Below, piece after piece: positions 34,988-43,558 of a stretch of DNA of 64,000 nucleotides. Each line of letters opens with the position of its first letter. Position 1 is the first letter of the stretch. Position numbers and translations under genes: made by a program. The stretch covers positions 278,053 to 342,052 of the forward strand of contig CAWBSM010000005.1 in assembly GCA_963791455.1 (NCBI GenBank), read 5' to 3'. The notes below the pieces were generated by a model. It was given only the letters and a program-made list of their open reading frames with translations, was not told where the DNA came from and did not search any database. The DNA is from Bog-473 sp963791455 (GTDB taxonomy: Bacteria > Actinomycetota > Acidimicrobiia > Acidimicrobiales > RAAP-2).

Positions 34988-35758
34988 GTGAGCCACGTTG
35001 AAACAGAGGACCCGGCGCCTGGCGTCCGGGTGATCGCCTTCAACCGGCCCGAAGTGCGCAATGCCTTCGACACCGCCATGTACCTCGGAGTCACCGACGC
35101 GTTGCGGGCCGCCACCGCCGACGAGGCCGTCGGTGCCATCGTGCTGACCGGTCGTGGCAACGCTTTCACCTCGGGCCAGGACCTGGCCGAGATGGCCGCC
35201 ATCGCCACCGGTTCGGCCGTCGAAGGCGCCGGGCAGGGATTCATCGGTCTGCTGGACTGCGTCGTCGACGTCCCCGTACCCCTCCTCGCCGCGGTCAACG
35301 GCGTGGCCGTCGGGTTGGGCTTCACCCTGTTGGCCCATTGTGACCTGGTCCTGGTCGACGCCGGAGCGCGCCTGCGCGTTCCGTTCGCCGAGCTCGGCGT
35401 GCCGCCGGAGGCGGCCAGCAGCGTCCTGTTCCCCGCCGCGATGGGATGGCAACAGGCGGCGCGAGTGCTGTTGACCTCGGACTGGGTCACGGCCGACGAG
35501 CTGGTCCGGCTCGGCCTCGCACTGGGAGTCTGTGACCCTGGTACCACCCTCGATGAGACAGTGTCCCTCGCCGCCCGCGTCGCCGCGCATCCGTTCCCTG
35601 CTACCCGCGCTGCCATCGCCCTCCTGCGAGCTGGTCGGCGCGACGCGGTCCTCGAGGCGAATCGGCGTGAACAAGCCGCCTTCGCCTCGCTGCTCGGCAC
35701 TGCCGTGGGAAGGGGCACCCTGGCCGACTTTGCCGCCAAGGTCCCCCCGGCGCCCTGA
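34988..35758 (+). CDS. Enoyl-CoA hydratase/isomerase family protein
   Basis: 256 residues, GTG start. Crotonase fold: NRPEVRNAFD, the oxyanion-hole segment AFTSGQDLAEM, and the second oxyanion strand VNGVAVGLGFTLLAHCDLVL. The usual catalytic glutamate region reads PFAELGVPPEAASSVLFPAAMG, where Glu in FAELGVPPE may serve in isomerase-type chemistry. It is first in an operon with an F420 oxidoreductase and an amidohydrolase, suggesting breakdown of a CoA-linked or cyclic compound. Confidence 0.87.
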   Translation: MSHVETEDPAPGVRVIAFNRPEVRNAFDTAMYLGVTDALRAATADEAVGAIVLTGRGNAFTSGQDLAEMAAIATGSAVEGAGQGFIGLLDCVVDVPVPLLAAVNGVAVGLGFTLLAHCDLVLVDAGARLRVPFAELGVPPEAASSVLFPAAMGWQQAARVLLTSDWVTADELVRLGLALGVCDPGTTLDETVSLAARVAAHPFPATRAAIALLRAGRRDAVLEANRREQAAFASLLGTAVGRGTLADFAAKVPPAP

Positions 35759-35760
35759 CC

Positions 35761-36621
35761 GTGCGACTGGGCATCACCGCGGCGCTCACCGACCTCGACC
35801 TGCCGCCGGCCGCGCTCGGCGCCGCCGCGGAAGAGCTCGGCTTCGATTCGCTGTGGCTCCCCGAACACACCCACCTCCCTCTGCGGGAGGACACCCCGCC
35901 GGCGCTGGTCGAAGGCGTGCGCCGCGACGCCTACAAGCGGTGCCTCGATCCCCTCGTCGCGCTGTCCACTGCTGCGGCGGTCACGACGCGCCTCCGCCTC
36001 GGAACCGGCATCTTGCTCGCGGCCCAGCACGATCCCATCGTGCTGGCCAAGCAGGTGGCCACGCTCGATCACCTCTCGGGTGGGCGCTTCACCCTGGGTG
36101 TCGGCTTTGGGTGGAACCGCGCCGAGGCCGAGGATCACGGTGTCGACTTTGCCCGTCGCCACGACGTCGTGCGAGAGCACCTCGCCGCCATGGAAGCCAT
36201 CTGGTCGGCCGACGAGGCCGAGTACCACGGCGAGTTCGTCGACTTCGACCCGACCTGGTCCTGGCCCAAACCCTTGCAACAGCCGCGGGTGCGTACCTTG
36301 ATCGGCGGTAGCGGCACCGATGCGGTGTTCTCGGCTGTCGCAAGAGGCGCCGACGGCTGGATCCCCATCGGCGGTGGCGGCCTGACCGAGGCCGTGCCGC
36401 GGCTGCACGCACTGGCCGAGAAAGCAGGCCGAGACCCGGCAGAACTCGAGGTCGTGCCGTTCGGGACCATCGCCGAGAAGGGCAAGCTCGAGCATTTCGC
36501 CCGGCTGGGGATCACCGAGGTGGTGCTGCGCATCCGCGCGGGCGACTCAGCATCGGTGCGGGACGAACTTGAGTCGCTGGCGGTTCTGGTCCCGTTCGCT
36601 GCCACACTGGGAGCCTCATGA
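35761..36621 (+). CDS. F420-dependent LLM-class oxidoreductase (TIGR03619-like)
   Basis: 286 residues, GTG start two bases after the enoyl-CoA hydratase stop. Luciferase-like barrel: EELGFDSLWLPEHTHLP, LRLGTGILLAAQHDPIVLAKQVATLDHLSGGRF, GVGFGWN, then the nucleotide-phosphate loop TLIGGSG and the C-terminal part DGWIPIGGG. The first half matches the TIGR03619 subgroup, common in F420-producing actinobacteria. It overlaps the amidohydrolase start (ATGA). Confidence 0.88.
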   Translation: MRLGITAALTDLDLPPAALGAAAEELGFDSLWLPEHTHLPLREDTPPALVEGVRRDAYKRCLDPLVALSTAAAVTTRLRLGTGILLAAQHDPIVLAKQVATLDHLSGGRFTLGVGFGWNRAEAEDHGVDFARRHDVVREHLAAMEAIWSADEAEYHGEFVDFDPTWSWPKPLQQPRVRTLIGGSGTDAVFSAVARGADGWIPIGGGGLTEAVPRLHALAEKAGRDPAELEVVPFGTIAEKGKLEHFARLGITEVVLRIRAGDSASVRDELESLAVLVPFAATLGAS

Positions 36622-37853
36622 CCGACCTCCCTAATGGCAATGCACCCCGGCTCGGCGGCACAGCACCCCTCCCGAGAATCATCAGCGTGGACGACCACCT
36701 CGTGGAGCCCTCCCATCTGTGGGACGCCTGGCTGCCGGCCCGTTTCAAGGATCGCGGCCCCAAGGTTGAGCGTCGCGGCATCGGAGAGATGGAGCACATG
36801 GGTGGCGGCTCCTACCGCCAGACCTTCGATCCCGACGGACCCCAGGCCGATTGCTGGGTCTACGAGGATCTCGTTTACATCAACAAGCGACACGTGGCCG
36901 CCGTGGGTTTCGACCGCGACGAGATGACCATGTCGCCCATCACCTACGACGAGATGCGCCCGGGCTGTTACGAGCCGGCAGCCCGGATCGCCGACAACGA
37001 GTCGAACTGGGTCGAGGCATCCTTGTGCTTCCCGACCTTCCCGCGCTTTTGCGGCCAGACCTTCCTCGAGGCGAAGGACAAGGAGCTGGCGGAGGCGTGT
37101 GTGGTGGCCTACAACGACTTCATGGTCGAGGAATGGTGCGGCGAACGCGGCGGGCGGTTGCTCCCGCTCTGTCTGATCCCGCTGTGGGACACCGAGAAGG
37201 CGGCGGCCGAGGTACGACGCAACGCGGCAAGGGGTGTGCGGGCGGTGTGCTTCAGCGAGATCCCACCCCATCTCGGCCTGCCCAGCATCCACGGAGGGTA
37301 CTGGGACCCCTTCTTCGCCGCCTGCGAGGAGACCCAAACGGTCGTGTGCATGCATATCGGATCGTCGTCAAAGATGCCGGTCACGTCCGCCGACGCGCCC
37401 GTGGCGGTGGCGGCCACCCTCAGTTTCGGCAATGCGATGGCCTCGCTGACCGACTTCCTCTTTTCCGGCGTGCTCATCCGGTTCCCGCGCCTCGTGCTGG
37501 CGTACTCGGAAGGGCAGATCGGGTGGCTGCCCTACATCCTCGAGCGGGCCGACGACGTCTGGCGCGAACACCGGGCCTGGGGCGGAGTGAAAGATCTCGT
37601 CCCGGAGCCGCCCTCGACCTATTTCCGGCGCCAGGTCTACGGCTGCTTCTTCCGAGACCAGCACGGGCTTGATTCCCTCGACGTGATCGGGTCCGACCGC
37701 ATCACCTTCGAGACCGACTATCCCCACACCGACTCGACCTGGCCCGACACCCGGGCGGTGGCGGAGCGGATGGTGCGAGATCTCTCGGACGACGACGTGT
37801 ACCGGATCATGCGCGGCAACGCCATCGAGATGCTGGGCCTCGACATCTCCTGA
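36618..37853 (+). CDS. Amidohydrolase family protein (metal-dependent, TIM barrel)
   Basis: 411 residues of the amidohydrolase-2 type (ACMSD-like decarboxylases and hydrolases). Visible elements are ISVDDHLVEPSHLWD (with the DxH variant of the first metal motif), a metal-side histidine in VVCMHIGSSS, AYSEGQIGWLPYILERAD, and ETDYPHTDSTWPDT near the C-terminus with the conserved Asp and His. Homologues act with LLM enzymes and enoyl-CoA hydratases in actinobacterial catabolic clusters; the substrate is unknown. It is the last gene of this operon. Confidence 0.87.
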   Translation: MTDLPNGNAPRLGGTAPLPRIISVDDHLVEPSHLWDAWLPARFKDRGPKVERRGIGEMEHMGGGSYRQTFDPDGPQADCWVYEDLVYINKRHVAAVGFDRDEMTMSPITYDEMRPGCYEPAARIADNESNWVEASLCFPTFPRFCGQTFLEAKDKELAEACVVAYNDFMVEEWCGERGGRLLPLCLIPLWDTEKAAAEVRRNAARGVRAVCFSEIPPHLGLPSIHGGYWDPFFAACEETQTVVCMHIGSSSKMPVTSADAPVAVAATLSFGNAMASLTDFLFSGVLIRFPRLVLAYSEGQIGWLPYILERADDVWREHRAWGGVKDLVPEPPSTYFRRQVYGCFFRDQHGLDSLDVIGSDRITFETDYPHTDSTWPDTRAVAERMVRDLSDDDVYRIMRGNAIEMLGLDIS

Positions 37854-37889
37854 GAAGTGGCGGTACGGGAGGCGAGCCCGGGGAGGCCG

Positions 37890-38576
37890 TCAGTACCGGG
37901 GCAGGGCGATGAACGCGATCACGTAGGCGAACAGGGCTGCGCCGACCAGGGTGCACAAGTGGAACACCTCGTGGAAGCCGATGACCCGCGGCCAGGGGTC
38001 GGGGCGCTTGCGCGCGTAGACGAGCGCCCCCGCCGTGTAGGCCAGCCCCCCCGCGAGCATCAACAAAAGGCCCGACCACCCCAGGCTGCGCACCAGCTGG
38101 GGCGCCACGACGACCGGACACCAGCCCACCACGACGTAGGGAATGGCGACCACCCACTGCGGAGCGTCGAGCCACACCTGGCGCAACGCGATGCCCGCGA
38201 CGGCTCCACCCCAGACCATGGCGAGCACCAGCACCCGGGACCAGCCCGTTAGGGCCAGCCCGGCCACTGCCGTGGACGTCCCCGCGATCCCGACGAAGAT
38301 CGCGCTGTGATCGGCGCGCCGCATGCGCCGCCAGGCCGTCGCCGACCAGCGCAGCCGATGGAAGGCCGCGCTGGTACCGAACATCACGAGCATGCCCGCG
38401 ACGTAGACGGCCAGCACCGTCCGGGCACCGGCGTCGGGGCCTGCGGCGACGAGGAACGGTCCCCCGATCAGCCACCCGCAGAATGCCGCGACGTGCAGCC
38501 AACCCCGCAGCAACGGGCGCCCGCCGCCCCGATTGTGGGCCAACCTCCCCTGCTCGCCCTGCGCGACGGACGTCAC
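37890..38576 (-). CDS. Hemolysin III/PAQR family membrane protein
   Basis: 228 residues with seven predicted membrane helices. Family marks are a proximal FGTSAAFHRLRWS, a central MRRADHSAIFVGIAGTSTA, and the C-terminal HEVFHLCTLVGAALF; together they supply the Ser, Asp and His residues that bind zinc in PAQR proteins. A role in membrane lipid homeostasis is the family's usual suggestion. The GTG start lies in a GTGA overlap with the end of serB and is preceded by AGGAGGTGG. Confidence 0.87.
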   Translation of the reverse strand: MTSVAQGEQGRLAHNRGGGRPLLRGWLHVAAFCGWLIGGPFLVAAGPDAGARTVLAVYVAGMLVMFGTSAAFHRLRWSATAWRRMRRADHSAIFVGIAGTSTAVAGLALTGWSRVLVLAMVWGGAVAGIALRQVWLDAPQWVVAIPYVVVGWCPVVVAPQLVRSLGWSGLLLMLAGGLAYTAGALVYARKRPDPWPRVIGFHEVFHLCTLVGAALFAYVIAFIALPRY

Positions 38577-39802
38577 GGCGCCACCTCCTGCTCCACCCGG
38601 TCGGCCAGCTCCACCTCGGCGCGCGAAATGCCGAGGAAGAAGAGGATGGCGTCGAGGTAAGGCACGCTGAGTGCCGTGTCGGCCGCGCGGCGCACGACGT
38701 CCTTCGCGTTGAACGCGATCCCGAGACCCGCAGCGGCCAGCATGTCGATGTCGTTGGCCCCGTCGCCGACCGCGATGGTGCGGGCAAGCGGGACGCCCGC
38801 CGCGGCCGCGAAGCGGGCCAGGGCTGCCGCCTTGCCGGCTCGGTCGACCAGCTCGCCCGAGAGTTCGCCCGTCAGCACCCCCCGGTCGAGCACGAGGACG
38901 TTGGCCGCCAGATGGTCGATACCGAGGTCCCGCACCAGCGGCTCGATCACCTGGGTGAACCCACCGCTCACGACGGCGATCTCGTATCCGAGTCGTTTGA
39001 GCGTGCGCACCAGCGTGCGGGCGCCTGGTGCCAGGGGGATGCTCTCGCGGACCGCGAGGAGGTCCGCCTCGGTGAGGCCAGCCAGGAGTCGCACCCGACG
39101 GCGCAGTGCGTCCACGAAATCGACCTCGCCCGCCATCGCGGCCTCGGTGACGGCCGCCACCTCGGTGCCGCATCCGGAGCGTTCGGCCAGCAGGTCGATC
39201 ACCTCGCCCTGCAGCAGCGTGGAGTCGGCGTCCATAACGATCAAGTGTTTGGCGCGTCGGTGCAGTCCGGCTCTCTGGACCGCCACGTCAACCCGGCGCT
39301 GAGCCGCCTCGACCGCCAATGCACGCCGGAGGGCATCGAGATCGGCGCCGGCCACCCATAGCTCGTAGGCGTGCACCGGATACGACGCGAGGCGCACGAT
39401 CCGCTCGATGTTGCCGCCGCAGTCTGCGATATGGGATGTCACAGCCTCGAGCGTGGCCGCGTCGATCTGCGGAGCCAGCACTGTCACCAGATGGCGATCG
39501 CAGGGCTGTGTCAGCGTCTGTGTCTGGACCATCGAAGCCTCGAGCAAGGGCTCGATCGTCACCTGCACGCCGGCGTCTCCCAGCCGGCGGGCCAGCGCGG
39601 CGCGGGCAGCGATCAGTCGCCTCGGCGCGATGTCCACCTCCACGCACAGCAGCAGCCGGCCATGCACCCTGACCTGCTCCACGTCGTCCACCGGAATGCC
39701 CCGCTCGGCCAGTGCGGCAAACAGCCGCGTCGCGATGCCGGGGCCGTCTTGGCCACTCACCGTCACCAAGAACGGCGACGGCGTGTCATCGTCCGCAATC
39801 AC
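38573..39802 (-). CDS. serB: Phosphoserine phosphatase SerB with N-terminal ACT domains
   Basis: 409 residues. Two ACT-type regulatory modules occupy the first 190 residues (VTVSGQDGPGIATRLFAALAERG and VTVLAPQIDAATLEAVTSHIAD). The HAD phosphatase domain has nucleophile motif DADSTLLQGEV, the Ser motif VVSGGFTQVIEP, and GDGANDIDMLAAAG. It carries out the last step of serine synthesis and is probably feedback-sensitive through the ACT part. The GTG start overlaps the acyltransferase stop (GTGA). A very long upstream extension of the open frame across neighbouring genes is rejected. Confidence 0.95.
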   Translation of the reverse strand: MIADDDTPSPFLVTVSGQDGPGIATRLFAALAERGIPVDDVEQVRVHGRLLLCVEVDIAPRRLIAARAALARRLGDAGVQVTIEPLLEASMVQTQTLTQPCDRHLVTVLAPQIDAATLEAVTSHIADCGGNIERIVRLASYPVHAYELWVAGADLDALRRALAVEAAQRRVDVAVQRAGLHRRAKHLIVMDADSTLLQGEVIDLLAERSGCGTEVAAVTEAAMAGEVDFVDALRRRVRLLAGLTEADLLAVRESIPLAPGARTLVRTLKRLGYEIAVVSGGFTQVIEPLVRDLGIDHLAANVLVLDRGVLTGELSGELVDRAGKAAALARFAAAAGVPLARTIAVGDGANDIDMLAAAGLGIAFNAKDVVRRAADTALSVPYLDAILFFLGISRAEVELADRVEQEVAP

Positions 39803-40461
39803 GCGGGCGTCACGTCCTTCTCGACGACCCAGCCGGTGCCCTCGACCCAACGCTTTACGATGCGCGCCGGAACGCCGGCCACCACGCAGCGGTCTGGGAC
39901 CTCGCCCCGCACCACGGCCCCCGCCGCCACCACGACGTGCTCGCCGATCTGCGCGCCGGGCAGGATCACGGCATTCGCACCGAGCCAGCTGCCCGAGCCG
40001 ATCCGGACGGGCGCCTCGGTGGGCCACTGGCGTCCAATGGGCACGACCGGGTCCTCGTAGGTGTGGTTCTGGTCGGTGATGTAGACGTAGGGGCCAGTCT
40101 GGATGTCGTCCCCGATCACGATCTCCCAGTGACCCACGATGTGCGTTCCCCGGCCGATGAGGCATCGGCTGCCGACGGCGACCACCGGGTCGGTCGGCAT
40201 CTGCTGGCCGGGCGCCATCCCCGCCGAGATGGAAACGCCCGGCCCGACGATGGTCTCGGCGCCGATGTGGATGAGGTGCTCGTTGTAGAGCGCCCCTTGC
40301 GGGAAGAGCAGGCAGGCCGACTGGCCCATGCGCCCGAACCGCTGTCCCCGGGCATCGTCCGGCCCGATCGCCCCCAGTTCGGCCGCGCCTTCCCAGGTCG
40401 CGTGCACGAGTCGGGACATGGCGCGGCGCAATGGTCCGGGGAGGGATCGGGCCCAGCTCAC
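39799..40461 (-). CDS. Left-handed beta-helix acyltransferase
   Basis: 220 residues dominated by hexapeptide repeats: IHIGAETIVGPGVSI, VAVGSRCLIGRGTHIVG, VRIGSGSWLGANAVILPGAQIG and VVVAAGAVVRG. The catalytic-type His lies in DQNHTYEDP. It should be a trimeric acetyltransferase of the maltose/sugar/serine O-acetyltransferase superfamily. The first 60 residues lack repeats. A GTG start is used. It begins a three-gene overlapping operon with serB and the hemolysin III-like gene, which invites but does not prove an amino-acid or sugar acetylation role. Confidence 0.86.
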   Translation of the reverse strand: MSWARSLPGPLRRAMSRLVHATWEGAAELGAIGPDDARGQRFGRMGQSACLLFPQGALYNEHLIHIGAETIVGPGVSISAGMAPGQQMPTDPVVAVGSRCLIGRGTHIVGHWEIVIGDDIQTGPYVYITDQNHTYEDPVVPIGRQWPTEAPVRIGSGSWLGANAVILPGAQIGEHVVVAAGAVVRGEVPDRCVVAGVPARIVKRWVEGTGWVVEKDVTPA

Positions 40462-40603
40462 GCCGGAATGCTAGGTGCCTCCGTCGCACGCCCGCGAACA
40501 AGGCGCCTGGAGGGCAATCGGAGCGGTTGGGTACACTCGCGGCGTGCAGCCCCTCCCTCCGGACGGCGGCTCCGATTGCGCGCCTCCTCCGGAACGCCGG
40601 CCC

Positions 40604-42253
40604 ATGGACCGCCGGCGGTTCCTGCAGTTCTCCGCGCTCGGTGCCGTCGGTCTGGCGACGGGCACTCGCCTCAGCTCCACGCACCCGAAGCGCCGCGTCC
40701 CGGCCCGGCCCCGGCGTCACGCCGAGGCGGAGCTCCCCGCCGTGGTCGACACCCAGCTGTCCAGTGGGGTGATCGTGCCGACCGCTCCTTGGTTGGTCGC
40801 CGAGAACGCCAAGCCGGGTACCTTGAACTGGATCTGCAACCACGTTCAGCCGGACCATGCGCTGGAGGGTTTTGCCAGTCAGGTGAGCGCGGTTCCCGGC
40901 GACGACGTCGCTGTCTTCGTCAACACGATGGCCCGCGCCGTCCAGGTGCAGGTGTACCGCATGGGCTACTACCAGGGTCTTGGGGGCCGTCTCCTCCTTC
41001 AGACCGACTTCGTGGCGGCGCGGGCCCAACCCGCTCCTGTTGTGACGCCCGGCGTGGGTACCGTCTCGTGCCCGTGGTCGCCCACCTTGAGCCTCAACAT
41101 CGCGAAGGACTGGCTTCCCGGGTGCTACCTGTTGAAGCTCGTCGGCGACGGGGGCGAGGAACAGTTCGTTCCGCTCACCGTCCGCGACGACACCTCCATG
41201 GCGTCCTACGTGCTCCAAAACAGTGTGACGACCTGGCAGGCCTACAACCTCTGGGGTGAGTACAGCCTGTATTACGGCCAGACTGGATCCGGAAGCTCGG
41301 ACTTCGCCAGTCGGGCGAGGATCGTCTCCTTCGACCGTCCCTACCCTCAGACCTGGGCATCGGGGGCGGCGGACTTCGTGGGCAACGAGCTGCCCTTGCT
41401 GATGCACCTCGAGAGCCTTGGGCTCGACCTGACCTATTGGACCGACATCGACATGCACGTCCGGCCCGAGCTCCTCGCCAACCACCGCTGCCTCTTCAGC
41501 CTGGGTCACGACGAATATTGGTCCCAGCCCATGCGTCAAAGCGCGGCGACCGCGGTCGCCAACGGCGTCAACCTGGCCTTCCTCGGCGCCAACGCCTGCT
41601 ACCGCCAGATCCGGATGGAGCCGTCGTCGGTCGGGCCCAGCCGCCAGGAGATCTGCTACAAGGACGCCACCGAAGACCCCCTGGCCCAGGAACAGCCTTC
41701 GCTCACCACGGTGAACTGGGACCAGGCTCCGCTGAACGACCCCGAATCGAACCTGATCGGCTCCATGTACCAGTCGGTCGGAGCGAAGGCCGACATGGTC
41801 GTCACCGACGGCTCCTCGTGGTTTTTCGACGGCTGCAACCTGAGCGACGGGCACGCATTCCCCAACGTGATCCTCGGGGAGTACGACCGTTACGTCCCCT
41901 CCCTTCCGGGCCCGCGCAACGTCGACGTGCTGGCGCACTCGCCCGTTCCCGGACAATCCAACTGGTCCGACGTGACGTACTACACCGCCCCGGGCAATGG
42001 CGGCGGCGTGCTGGCCAGCGGTTCGGCGAGCTTCGTCTCACTCCTCTCCACCACGGGAGACATCCCTTCACTCGTCATCCCAGGCCCCTTTCCCGGTGTC
42101 ACCGACGTGATCCGCCGCGCCATGGAGAACCTTTACGGCCGGTTCGGGTTGGGCCCGGCCAGCTCCTACGGCAGCTCAGGGGGCAACTGGTCCGAGATCT
42201 ACACCGGCGCGGCCGCCGCCGCGGGCACCGCCGCGGGCACCGCCGCGGCATGA
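40604..42253 (+). CDS. Tat-exported N,N-dimethylformamidase large-subunit-like protein
   Basis: 549 residues. The MDRRRFLQFSALGAVGLATG start is a twin-arginine signal. The mature protein has the DMFase beta-subunit-like C-terminal domain: VYRMGYYQGLGGRLL, YVLQNSVTTWQAYNLWGEYSLYYG, SFDRPY, LGLDLTYWTDIDMH, and SLGHDEYWSQPMRQS. Family members are widespread in soil bacteria and mostly uncharacterised. The Tyr/Glu/Asp-rich DEYW region is where metal is held in true dimethylformamidase. The C-terminus ends in Ala/Gly/Thr repeats. ATG at 40604 is chosen because the Tat motif begins there. Confidence 0.8.
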   Translation: MDRRRFLQFSALGAVGLATGTRLSSTHPKRRVPARPRRHAEAELPAVVDTQLSSGVIVPTAPWLVAENAKPGTLNWICNHVQPDHALEGFASQVSAVPGDDVAVFVNTMARAVQVQVYRMGYYQGLGGRLLLQTDFVAARAQPAPVVTPGVGTVSCPWSPTLSLNIAKDWLPGCYLLKLVGDGGEEQFVPLTVRDDTSMASYVLQNSVTTWQAYNLWGEYSLYYGQTGSGSSDFASRARIVSFDRPYPQTWASGAADFVGNELPLLMHLESLGLDLTYWTDIDMHVRPELLANHRCLFSLGHDEYWSQPMRQSAATAVANGVNLAFLGANACYRQIRMEPSSVGPSRQEICYKDATEDPLAQEQPSLTTVNWDQAPLNDPESNLIGSMYQSVGAKADMVVTDGSSWFFDGCNLSDGHAFPNVILGEYDRYVPSLPGPRNVDVLAHSPVPGQSNWSDVTYYTAPGNGGGVLASGSASFVSLLSTTGDIPSLVIPGPFPGVTDVIRRAMENLYGRFGLGPASSYGSSGGNWSEIYTGAAAAAGTAAGTAAA

Positions 42254-42295
42254 CGGGCGCACCCGGGTCACCCGCGCCGTCGCACGCAGGCTGAC

Positions 42296-43480
42296 ATGGG
42301 CAGCTCTGACGGCCCCAGCCGTGTACGCCGGCCGCGATGGCGGCCCCGATATGGCCGTCGCGTCGCCGCCGTGTCTGCTGCGTTGGTCGTCGGGCTGTTG
42401 AGCGAAACGGGCGCGGTGCCCGGTTTCGCAGCCGCGACGGCGACAACCACCGCGACCGCGACGACCACCGCGACCGCGACAACCACCGCGACCGCGACAA
42501 CCACCGCGCCTCCGACCACGACGGCTACCACGACGCCGAATGCCGACCTACCCCCCACCCCGGACCCAGCGATGCCTGGAACGTGGATCAGCATGGGGCT
42601 CGACGAGACCGATCCCTTCATGGTGGTCGAGAACGGGCGCTACGACCTGTTCACGTCGTGGGAGGGATTCGGTGCCAACATTCCCGTGCGGTCGGCCAGC
42701 GTTCCCGGGAAGTGGGGGCCGGTCACCGATGCCCTGCCTGACCTGCCGGCCTGGGCCGAGCCGGGGTGGGCCTGGGCGCCTGACGTCCAGCGCTTCGGCA
42801 ACCACGACGTGCTCTACTTCACCACGCTCTTGCGGGCCTCCTCGCCGCCGACGATGTGCATCGGCGAGGCCGTCGGCACGAAGATCGCCGGTCCCTACGT
42901 CGCACAACCCACGCCCTTCATCTGCCAGGCGTCACTCGGCGGGTCTATCGATCCTCGTACCTTCGTTGGTGCCAACGGCAGGGAGTACATGCTCTGGAAG
43001 TCCGACGACAACGCCGTGTCCCAGACCACCGACACCCGCATCTACAGCGAGCCATTGAGTTCCGACGGTCTGCATCTGCTCGGCCAGCCGACGCAGATAT
43101 TCGGCCCCGACGAGGCTTGGCAGGGCTACATCGTGGAGGCGCCCCAGCTCGTGCAGGTCGACGGCCTCTATTACCTCTTCTACTCGGGATTTTGGTTCAA
43201 CCAGCCTGGGTACGCCATCGGCGTCGCCCGCTGCAGCGGCCCGCTCGGGCCGTGCCACGACACCTCCGCCGACCCGCTGGTGGGTTCCAACGGCGAGGGC
43301 GCCGGGCCGGGCGAGGAATCCGTTTTCAGCGACGCCAAGGGCATCTGGATGCTCTACGCACCGTTCCACTCGGCGGTGCCGCTGGCGGGTCCACCCCGAC
43401 CCGCCACCGTCGTCCGCCTGGGATTCGGGCCGGATGGGGCCTACGTGGCCGCCACTCCGAGCAACCCAGCGGCCATCTGA
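42296..43480 (+). CDS. Secreted GH43-like five-bladed propeller glycosidase
   Basis: 394 residues. A long signal region with RR and a hydrophobic core (AAVSAALVVGLLSETG) is followed by a Thr/Ala repeat linker. A glycoside hydrolase family 43-type propeller then follows: ETDPFMVVENGRYDLFTSW, GWAWAPDVQRFGNHDVLYFT, SIDPRTFVGANGREYMLWKSDD, and VEAPQLVQVDGLYYLFYSG with the likely catalytic Glu in VEAPQ. The three acids (Asp near the start, Asp in SIDP, Glu in VEAP) are in the expected order. It should cleave arabinan or xylan side chains outside the cell. Confidence 0.82.
   Translation: MGSSDGPSRVRRPRWRPRYGRRVAAVSAALVVGLLSETGAVPGFAAATATTTATATTTATATTTATATTTAPPTTTATTTPNADLPPTPDPAMPGTWISMGLDETDPFMVVENGRYDLFTSWEGFGANIPVRSASVPGKWGPVTDALPDLPAWAEPGWAWAPDVQRFGNHDVLYFTTLLRASSPPTMCIGEAVGTKIAGPYVAQPTPFICQASLGGSIDPRTFVGANGREYMLWKSDDNAVSQTTDTRIYSEPLSSDGLHLLGQPTQIFGPDEAWQGYIVEAPQLVQVDGLYYLFYSGFWFNQPGYAIGVARCSGPLGPCHDTSADPLVGSNGEGAGPGEESVFSDAKGIWMLYAPFHSAVPLAGPPRPATVVRLGFGPDGAYVAATPSNPAAI
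42440..42510 (+). repeat. 18-bp tandem repeat, about four copies
   Basis: GCGACAACCACCGCGACC repeats at 42440, 42458 (one mismatch), 42476 and 42494 (last copy one base short). Each unit encodes six residues of Ala and Thr in the linker of the GH43-like protein. It is an in-frame coding repeat that can gain or lose linker length. Confidence 0.9.
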
Positions 43481-43558
43481 GCCCCACCGGTCCCGGTGCT
43501 CCCAGGCACGGCGTGCCACCACTCCGGTGCCTAACCCCCCTACGATCGACGCCCAGCG

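Noticed and set aside
39803..41956. Seven-hundred-residue N-terminal extension of the serB reading frame
   Set aside because: It runs antisense or out of frame through the acyltransferase and the DMFase-like gene. SerB starts at a GTGA overlap with normal family length, and the extension has only Arg/Gly/Pro-rich shadow composition.
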